Part shown: piece by piece, positions 58,515 to 64,000 of the stretch
Layout of the letters: each line of letters starts with the position of its first letter
Numbering within the stretch: position 1 is the first letter of the stretch
Source: Glutamicibacter sp002979865
GTDB lineage: Bacteria; Actinomycetota; Actinomycetes; Actinomycetales; Micrococcaceae
Assembly (NCBI RefSeq): GCF_050030965.1
Contig: NZ_CP188297.1
Coordinates: 1,054,001 to 1,118,000, forward strand
Direction of reading: 5' to 3'
DNA length: 64,000 bases
Made by a program: the position numbers and the translations under genes
Notes under the pieces: generated by a model
Database searches by the model: none
The model's input: only the letters and a program-made list of their open reading frames with translations
What the model was told of the DNA's origin: nothing

Positions 58515-59297
58515 CTAGCGGCTGGCGGCGAGGGCTTCGCGTACCTGCGCGGCAGCTTCGAGCAGCTGCGGCAAGACCACCTCGGCTGCCTGTTCGGCGC
58601 TCTGCGTAGTATCGGGACGCACGCTCATCGACACGTTCATCGCGGCGACCACGGTGCCATCGGCACTGAATACCGGCACCGCCACCGAGCGCAGGCCGAT
58701 CTCCAATTCCTGGTCTACCACCGCATAGCCCTGGGTACGGATCCGCTGAAGTTCAACGCGTAGCGGATCCGGGCGATCGATCCCCAGCCCTGTCACCGAG
58801 TGCACGCCGGCGGCGATCACCGCCTCGCTGATTTCTTCGGGCTGGTAGGCCAGCAACACCCGGCCCATGGAGGTGTTGGCCGCCGGGAAGCGGGTGCCCA
58901 CCGAAATGCCCACGCGCATGATCGAACGGGTATGCACCCGGGCGATGTAGACGATCTGCGATCCGTCCAGGATGGAAGCGGAGGCCGATTCATGCACAGC
59001 AGCCGAGAGTTCCTCAAGCACCGGTTCGATCAGCTGCGGCAAGGTGGCGCTGGACAGGTACGAGTACCCCAGCTGCAGGACCTTGCTGGTCAGCTCGAAA
59101 TGCTTGCCGTCGGTGCGCACATAGCCCAGCTCCACCAGGGTCAGCAGGAACCGCCGGGCGGTGGCCCGGGACAGGGCAGTGCGTGCGGCGACCTCGGAGA
59201 GGGTCATCGACGCGTGATCGGCATCGAAGCTGCTGATGACCGCCAAGCCGCGGGCCAGGGACTGGACCGATGTGGTTGTTGCTGCCTGCTCGCTCAC
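58515..59297 (-). CDS. pcaR: IclR-family regulator of the pca cluster (PcaR-like)
   Basis: 260 residues. The N-terminal winged helix has VQSLARGLAVISSFDADHAS, LSEVAARTALSRATARRFLL and LGYVRTDGKHFELT. The IclR effector domain (about 85-255) follows, with SASASILDGSQIVYIARV and RVLLAYQPEEISEA. The motif set is that of PcaR/PobR/PcaU. It lies downstream of pcaF-pcaI-pcaJ on the same strand. Tandem 15-bp boxes upstream of pcaF are its likely operators. It should respond to beta-ketoadipate or a related intermediate. Confidence 0.88.
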   Translation of the reverse strand: MSEQAATTTSVQSLARGLAVISSFDADHASMTLSEVAARTALSRATARRFLLTLVELGYVRTDGKHFELTSKVLQLGYSYLSSATLPQLIEPVLEELSAAVHESASASILDGSQIVYIARVHTRSIMRVGISVGTRFPAANTSMGRVLLAYQPEEISEAVIAAGVHSVTGLGIDRPDPLRVELQRIRTQGYAVVDQELEIGLRSVAVPVFSADGTVVAAMNVSMSVRPDTTQSAEQAAEVVLPQLLEAAAQVREALAASR

Positions 59298-59377
59298 CGT
59301 GCTCCTTGCGCGCTGGAAATGATTGCGGGGCGCACTTCCAAGACTCGGATGCGCACCCCACTAATCTACTGGGTCTT

Positions 59378-60034
59378 CTAGGCCTGGGTCAGTTCCACCG
59401 GGACCTTGGCGGCCAGCTCCTCGAAGCTGATGCCATGGGTGGAGCGCACGAAGACCTTGGCATCGCGCAGCTCGAAGACGGCCACTTCGGTGTAGATCCG
59501 CGAGACGCAGCCCAGCCCGGTGACCGGATAGCTCAGCGTTTCAACCAGCTTGGATTCCCCGGCCTTGGTGAACAAGCTCATCATCACCCAGGTCGCCTTG
59601 GCGCCGATAGCCAGGTCCATGGCGCCGCCCACGGCAGGAATGGCGCCTTCGGCACCGGTGTGCCAGTTGGCCAAATCGCCATCCTTGGAGATCTGGAAGG
59701 CGCCAAGCACGCAAACGTCCAGGTGGCCGCCGCGCATCATCGCGAAGGAATCCGCGTGGTGGAAGAAGGAGGCCCCGGGCAGCTGCGTGACCGGGATCTT
59801 GCCTGCATTGATCAGATCCGGGTCGATGTCCTCGCCGGTGGCCACCGGCCCCATGCCCAGCATGCCGTTCTCGGTGTGCAGGGTGACGCCCTGCTCCTTG
59901 GTGAGGTAGTTCGAGACGTTGGTCGGCTGGCCGATTCCCAGGTTCACGAATGCTCCGGCCGGGATGTCCGCGGCCACGAGCTGCGCCATTTCATCGCGGG
60001 TGAGCTTTGCTTCGGTGGTGGTCATTGCGCTCAT
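59378..60034 (-). CDS. pcaJ: 3-oxoadipate CoA-transferase subunit B
   Basis: 218 residues from ATG 60034, overlapping the pcaI stop. CoA-transferase family I, beta subunit: AADIPAGAFVNLGIGQPTNV, LHTENGMLGMGPVATGEDID with the catalytic Glu in the ENG motif, and DLAIGAKATWVMMSLFTK. With PcaI it moves CoA from succinyl-CoA to beta-ketoadipate. The sequence is equally close to ScoB-type transferases; the pcaF and IclR neighbours decide for PcaJ. Confidence 0.88.
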   Translation of the reverse strand: MSAMTTTEAKLTRDEMAQLVAADIPAGAFVNLGIGQPTNVSNYLTKEQGVTLHTENGMLGMGPVATGEDIDPDLINAGKIPVTQLPGASFFHHADSFAMMRGGHLDVCVLGAFQISKDGDLANWHTGAEGAIPAVGGAMDLAIGAKATWVMMSLFTKAGESKLVETLSYPVTGLGCVSRIYTEVAVFELRDAKVFVRSTHGISFEELAAKVPVELTQA

Positions 60035-60705
60035 TACTTTTCCCCTCCCAGTTCCACCACGGTATCCACGAAGATGCCCGGGGTGATGACGTTTTCCGGA
60101 TCGATGGAACCGGCCTGGACGACCTCGTCCACCTGCACGATGGCCGACTTGGCCGCGGTGGCCATGATCGGGCCGAAGTTCCGCGCGGTCTTGCGGTACA
60201 CCAGGTTGCCCAGCGTGTCGGCCTTCAGCGCCTTGATCAGCGCGAAATCGGCGTGGATCGGGGTTTCCAGCACATAGCCCTTGCCATCGATGATGCGGGT
60301 TTCCTTGCCCTCGGCCAGCAGCGTGCCGTAGCCGGTGGGGGTGAAGAACCCGCCGATGCCGGCGCCGGCGGCGCGGATGCGCTCGGCCAGGTTGCCCTGC
60401 GGCACCAGCTCCAGCTCGATTTCCCCGGCCCGGTAGGCCGTATCGAAGTGCCATGAGTCGGACTGGCGCGGGAAGGAGCAGATGATCTTCTTGACCCGGC
60501 GTTCCTTGATCAGCAGGGCCAGGCCGGCGTCGGCCTGCCCAGCGTTGTTGTTCACGACCGTCAGGTCCTTCGCGCCGCAGTCCAGGAGCGCGTCGATCAG
60601 TTCCATCGGCTGGCCGGCGTTGCCGAAGCCGCCGATCAGGACGGTGGCGCCGTCGGTGATCTCGGCGACGGCGTCCGCGGCCGAGGTGGCAATGCGTGGT
60701 GCCAT
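60034..60705 (-). CDS. pcaI: 3-oxoadipate CoA-transferase subunit A
   Basis: 223 residues of CoA-transferase alpha type: VLIGGFGNAGQPMELIDALL (the GGFG motif), VNNNAGQADAGLALLI, ICSFPRQSDSWHFDTAYRAG and GYGTLLAEGKETRIIDGKGY. It pairs with PcaJ, whose gene starts on the same base. It lies 19 bp after pcaF. Stop TAA. GAAAGGCAGCATC precedes the ATG. Confidence 0.9.
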   Translation of the reverse strand: MAPRIATSAADAVAEITDGATVLIGGFGNAGQPMELIDALLDCGAKDLTVVNNNAGQADAGLALLIKERRVKKIICSFPRQSDSWHFDTAYRAGEIELELVPQGNLAERIRAAGAGIGGFFTPTGYGTLLAEGKETRIIDGKGYVLETPIHADFALIKALKADTLGNLVYRKTARNFGPIMATAAKSAIVQVDEVVQAGSIDPENVITPGIFVDTVVELGGEK

Positions 60706-60724
60706 GATGCTGCCTTTCTATAAG

Positions 60725-61936
60725 CTACTTGGTTGCGTTCACGTTTTCGACGACGACGGCCAGGCCCTGGCCGACGCCGATGCAGATCGCGGCAAGCCCG
60801 TAGCGCTCGCCGGATTCTGCCAGGCGGCGGGCGACGGTACCCAGGATGCGCAGGCCCGAGGCTCCCAGCGGGTGGCCGATGGAGATGGCCCCGCCCCAGG
60901 CATTGACGATGGCCGGGTCGATGTCCCAGGCCCGGATGCAGGCCAGGGACTGGGCCGCGAATGCCTCGTTCAGCTCGACCGCGGCGATATCCGACCACTT
61001 CAGGCCGGCCTTGGCCAGAGCCTTGTTGGCGGCTTCCACCGGGGCGAAGCCGAAGAACTGCGGATCCAGCGCGGCAGCGCCGTTGGAGACGATGCGGGCG
61101 ATCGGATCGGCGCCCAGCAATTCGCCGCCGCGCTCGGAACCGATGAAGGCCGCCGAGGCGCCGTCGCTCATCGGCGAGGCGTTGCCAGCGGTCACCGTGG
61201 CATTCTCCCCGGTGCGGAACACGGTGCGCAGCTTGGCGAGGGTTTCTGCGGTGGAATCAGCACGGATGGTCTCATCGCGGGTGACTTGGGTGCCGCGCTT
61301 GTTCGCCGGCGGAACCGGAACTACCAAGTTGTCGTACTTTCCGGCCTCCCAGGCGGCCGCGGCCTGCTGGTGCGATGCCGCGGAGAATTCATCCTGGTCT
61401 TCGCGGGAGATGCCGTGCTTCTCGCGCAGCTGCTCGGTGGCCTCGCCCAGCGATACCGTCCATTCCCCAGGCATGGCCGGGTTGACCAGGCGCCAGCCCA
61501 GGGTGGTGTTGGCCAGTTCCAGATTGCTCATCGGGAAAGGACGCTCGGTCTTGGGAAGCACCCATGGAGCACGGCTCATCGATTCGACGCCGCCAACCAG
61601 GACCAGGTCCGCGTCGCCGGTGGCGATCTGGCGGGAAGCCGCGATCGAGGCATCCAGCGAGGAGCCGCACAGGCGGTTCATCGTGGTGCCCGGCAGCGAG
61701 GTCGGCAACCCGGCGAGCAGGGTGGCCATGCGGGCCACATTGCGGTTTTCCTCGCCGGCGCCGTTGGCGTTGCCGAAGATCGACTCGTCGATATCCGCGA
61801 CATCCAGCTGCGGCGCCCGTGCGACCAGCTCGCGCACCACGTGGGCGGCCAGGTCATCGGGGCGGTGGCTGGACAGCGCGCCGCCGATCTTGCCGAAGGG
61901 GGTGCGGATTGCGTCGTATAGGTAGGCCTGCTGCAT
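60725..61936 (-). CDS. pcaF: Beta-ketoadipyl-CoA thiolase
   Basis: 403 residues from ATG 61936 (MQQAYLYDAIRTPFGKIGGAL); an ATG 11 codons upstream lies in less suitable context. Thiolase motifs: the nucleophilic Cys in MNRLCGSSLDASIAASRQI, GGVESMSRAPWVLPK, NAWGGAISIGHPLGASGLRI with the active-site His, and the C-terminal AAICIGVGQGLAVVVEN, where the catalytic Cys lies in CIGVGQG. It cleaves beta-ketoadipyl-CoA to acetyl-CoA and succinyl-CoA, the last step of the pathway. It heads the pcaF-pcaI-pcaJ-pcaR unit. Confidence 0.92.
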   Translation of the reverse strand: MQQAYLYDAIRTPFGKIGGALSSHRPDDLAAHVVRELVARAPQLDVADIDESIFGNANGAGEENRNVARMATLLAGLPTSLPGTTMNRLCGSSLDASIAASRQIATGDADLVLVGGVESMSRAPWVLPKTERPFPMSNLELANTTLGWRLVNPAMPGEWTVSLGEATEQLREKHGISREDQDEFSAASHQQAAAAWEAGKYDNLVVPVPPANKRGTQVTRDETIRADSTAETLAKLRTVFRTGENATVTAGNASPMSDGASAAFIGSERGGELLGADPIARIVSNGAAALDPQFFGFAPVEAANKALAKAGLKWSDIAAVELNEAFAAQSLACIRAWDIDPAIVNAWGGAISIGHPLGASGLRILGTVARRLAESGERYGLAAICIGVGQGLAVVVENVNATK

Positions 61937-61963
61937 CGTCTCACTGCTCCATCGCTGCGGTAT

Positions 61964-61997
61964 GTTCACATCGTGAACTTAAGTTCGTACAATGAAC
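61964..61997. promoter_or_regulatory. Tandem IclR/PcaR-type operators
   Basis: GTTCACATCGTGAAC (61964-61978) and GTTCGTACAATGAAC (61983-61997) are 15-bp inverted repeats with GTTC/GAAC ends, 19 bp apart start to start. They lie 28 bp upstream of the pcaF start. IclR activators of the Pca type bind boxes of this shape. Confidence 0.7.
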
Positions 61998-62064
61998 TTT
62001 AGCAGTTGATATCCGTACCTTCAATAGATTTCCGTTGCGGTCCGCCCGGTTCCCTGCACAAAAA

Positions 62065-62092
62065 TGCCCCGGCTGCCGAAGCAGCCAGGGCA
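62065..62092 (-). terminator. Terminator of the DUF6318 lipoprotein gene
   Basis: TGCCCCGGCTGC (62065-62076) and GCAGCCAGGGCA (62081-62092) pair around a CGAA tetraloop with one mismatch; on the minus strand TTTTTG follows. Confidence 0.85.
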
Positions 62093-62111
62093 TTCTCCAA
62101 GTCACATATTG

Positions 62112-62780
62112 CTATTGCGCGTTAACCGCGACATTCAGCGGCTGCCATCCGGAAGACTCGTCGAACGCCGGATCCTGCACAGCTAGCGAGCAAATGGATC
62201 CAATGAAGTTTCCATCCTCGTCATAAGCGATCTCATCCCAATTTTCTTCAAAATCCATGCAGGAAACCGGCTCAATTTCGCTGGTCGCCTTTCCATCTGC
62301 ACCGAGTACTAGGCCAGCGGCTCGCTCTATTCCAAAGCTGGCAAACATAACCTTGGGCTCGCCCGGCGATGCTTGATACTTGTCCAAGGTGCTCATGGTT
62401 TCAATAACCCTGAATTCGCCTTCGCCAATACTTCCACCATTGGCATAGGCCTGGTCAGTCTGGGCGATTAGCTCCTGGCATAAGGTGCAGTCCGCTGCCG
62501 AGAAGCCTTTGAGTGCGGCGGTGTCACCGCTCGCCACCGCATAATTCAGCAGCTGCACCCAATACTCCACGGCACCTTCCAGCCCTTCCTCGGATTTCTC
62601 GCTGAGGACCGCCGGGCGCTGCGGAACTTCAGCATTTTGCTCCGGGGAGCTCGGCGTGGGCGACACCGTGCCAGCAGAAGGATCACCGGCCCCTCCCTGG
62701 GATGCACTGACGCAACCGCTGGCTGCCAGCGTCAATGCAGCCATCAAAGCTGCAAGCTTTATTTGATGATTTCGAACCAT
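62112..62780 (-). CDS. DUF6318 family lipoprotein
   Basis: 222 residues. A lipoprotein signal (LAALMAALTLAASGCVSAS, Cys about 23) is followed by a Ser/Pro-rich linker to about 55. The domain then has GAVEYWVQLLNYAVASGDTA, SAADCTLCQELIAQTDQAY with a CxxC, and a Cys in PVSCMDFEENWDEIAYD and in GSICSLAV. This is the DUF6318 pattern of Micrococcaceae and related actinobacteria; it would sit on the outer face of the membrane. Function unknown. Monocistronic with a terminator. Confidence 0.85.
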   Translation of the reverse strand: MVRNHQIKLAALMAALTLAASGCVSASQGGAGDPSAGTVSPTPSSPEQNAEVPQRPAVLSEKSEEGLEGAVEYWVQLLNYAVASGDTAALKGFSAADCTLCQELIAQTDQAYANGGSIGEGEFRVIETMSTLDKYQASPGEPKVMFASFGIERAAGLVLGADGKATSEIEPVSCMDFEENWDEIAYDEDGNFIGSICSLAVQDPAFDESSGWQPLNVAVNAQ

Positions 62781-63028
62781 TGCCGCCGCCTTCGTGGAGT
62801 TTTTTCCGCGTTCAAAAACGACATTACATCAAGCATTTCGATAATACGACCACTATTCAAATAACGTTTTGGCTACTCTTTTCAATGAGAATCGCTGGAA
62901 AAATTCCACGTTAACTCTGGCCGAACAAGGGAAATTCGGCGCGATAGCGAACCCTGCTTGCACTAAAGCGCAGAGCCGCTCACCTGGATGCAGGAGAAGC
63001 GAAGCAGCCACTGCCCTAAAATAGTTCC

Positions 63029-63778
63029 ATGGCCAATTCGCCCAGTGGGGACTCTATGCTGGACCGCTTGGTTCGGATCCTGAATTCCTTTGATCTCAAC
63101 AATCAGTCGCTCAGCGTCAGCAGCCTGGCCCGGCGTGCCGACATCCCCAAAGCAACCATGTACAGGTTGCTCGATGAATTGGTATCCCATGACTTGCTGG
63201 CACGAGACGGGTCTGGCCAGGTGCGGCTGGGTTTGCGCCTTTGGGAATTAGCCAATCGAAGCGCTGCCACCCAGGACCTTCGCACCGCGGCATTGCCGTT
63301 CATGGAGGACATCAACCAGCTGCTGGGGCAAAATACCCAGCTCTCGGTACTGCACCAGGATGAGGTGCTGATCATCGAGCGTCTCTCGCGGCCCGGCTCT
63401 GTTGTCAATCAGGCGAATGTCGCCGGACGCATGCCTGTGCACCGAACTTCGATGGGCATGGCACTTTTGGCCTTTTCGCGGCCGGAAACCATTCACGGGT
63501 TCCTGGAACGCCACCACGAACTGATGACCGCCACCCATCCTGAACTCCGCGCAGAAATGGCGGAGATCCGTCGCAACGGATTCGCCTCGTTCGACGGATT
63601 CATCGACCCGGAAACCACCGGTGCCGCCGCCCCGATCCTCGACGAGGCGGGCTATCAGGTTGCGGTTATCTCGGTGGTTGTTCCCCGCGACTCTGGAACA
63701 CTGCAGTCCGCAGCTCTGGCGCTACGCACCGCAGCCCGGGGCATTTCCCGTGCAATGCATTTGGGCGACAACCGCTAG
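63029..63778 (+). CDS. IclR-family transcriptional regulator
   Basis: 249 residues. The winged helix reads MLDRLVRILNSFDLNNQSLS, then VSSLARRADIPKATMYRLLDEL and LARDGSGQVRLGLRLWEL. The effector domain (about 85-245) contains LSVLHQDEVLIIERLSRPG, HRTSMGMALLAFSRPE and ISVVVPRDSG. It differs clearly from the pca regulator. Its targets are probably beyond the right edge. No operator stands out upstream. Confidence 0.9.
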   Translation: MANSPSGDSMLDRLVRILNSFDLNNQSLSVSSLARRADIPKATMYRLLDELVSHDLLARDGSGQVRLGLRLWELANRSAATQDLRTAALPFMEDINQLLGQNTQLSVLHQDEVLIIERLSRPGSVVNQANVAGRMPVHRTSMGMALLAFSRPETIHGFLERHHELMTATHPELRAEMAEIRRNGFASFDGFIDPETTGAAAPILDEAGYQVAVISVVVPRDSGTLQSAALALRTAARGISRAMHLGDNR

Positions 63779-64000
63779 GCGTAATCAGGATCCCGCTGTT
63801 CGATACACGCGCTACATCCACTGGCAATGCAAGCAGTCAATAGCTTCCGAGACCATCGCACTTCTCTGAACTCCTTGTGGAGTTGATGCCACCAATGAAT
63901 TGGTCTGCGTTTCTTCCGACAACGGGCGGAAAACAAGTGGTTGGTTGCTCTCCGATCTCGGTTTCGAGCGAGATAACGAGGTAGCTCCAGATCAAGTAAC
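63779..64000. other. Intergenic region at the right edge
   Basis: 222 bp after the IclR stop. No gene start or hairpin is supported; a regulator target may begin beyond the window. Confidence 0.4.

Noticed and set aside
60482..61925. Two long overlapping plus-strand frames opposite pcaF and pcaI
   Set aside because: Both are shadows of strongly recognised thiolase and transferase genes.

Overview
The window comes from a high-GC actinobacterium. Gene content and family versions fit the Micrococcaceae, most likely Arthrobacter sensu lato or Glutamicibacter: OmpR/NarL two-component pairs, DUF6457 fused to MobA, a pcaFIJ-IclR cluster, a DUF6318 lipoprotein and many GTG/TTG starts. This placement is inference from gene families; there is no rRNA here.

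1-15,100 is core-like chromosome: the 5' end of a sugar-binding lipoprotein gene behind two LacI-type operators; a secreted ExeM/NucH-type nuclease; a TetR-controlled operon encoding a degenerate ABC ATPase, a YhgE/Pip membrane protein and the TetR repressor; a second degenerate ABC protein with a DUF1611 protein; a SixA-like phosphatase; a stand-alone OmpR-type DNA-binding protein; an OmpR/histidine kinase pair; upp and tadA.

15,113-25,933 is a tRNA-Ser(CGA) gene carrying an integrated element of about 10.75 kb. It is bounded by a 23-bp imperfect repeat of the tRNA 3' end (15181-15203 and 25911-25933). It encodes a tyrosine integrase, an XRE repressor overlapping it, a divergent excisionase-like protein, a run of small early-type genes, a replication-initiator-like protein whose gene contains palindromic iterons, an HNH nuclease, a peptidoglycan-binding protein, a minus-strand operon of membrane-anchored proteins and a probable cargo gene next to attR. 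No capsid, portal, large terminase or tail gene is visible. It looks like a phage satellite or a cryptic integrative element and is the most interesting part of the window.

25,900-35,500 carries a GDPD with a lamin-tail domain, a YaeQ-like protein, a NarL-type two-component system whose kinase has a single-base frameshift, a CPBP membrane protein, and metabolic or regulatory singletons (Nudix, DUF664, EamA, LysR).

35,700-54,500 holds a full molybdenum cofactor and molybdate-uptake set in two blocks: mobA-moeA-modCBA with divergent moaA, and moaE-moeB with divergent moaD-moeA-moaC-mog. About 9 kb separates the blocks. It includes an XRE/nucleotidyltransferase toxin-antitoxin-like pair, a DinB/WYL divergent pair, a frameshifted membrane gene, an IS110-family element with a bridge-RNA-like hairpin upstream of its transposase, a relic of a second WYL gene, an M20 amidohydrolase and a GNAT protein.

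54,500-64,000 has DUF1653, a MarR repressor divergent from a YhgE-like membrane protein with a perfect 21-bp operator between them, an alpha/beta hydrolase, a VOC protein, the pcaF-pcaI-pcaJ-IclR cluster of the beta-ketoadipate pathway with tandem 15-bp boxes upstream, a DUF6318 lipoprotein and a second IclR regulator.
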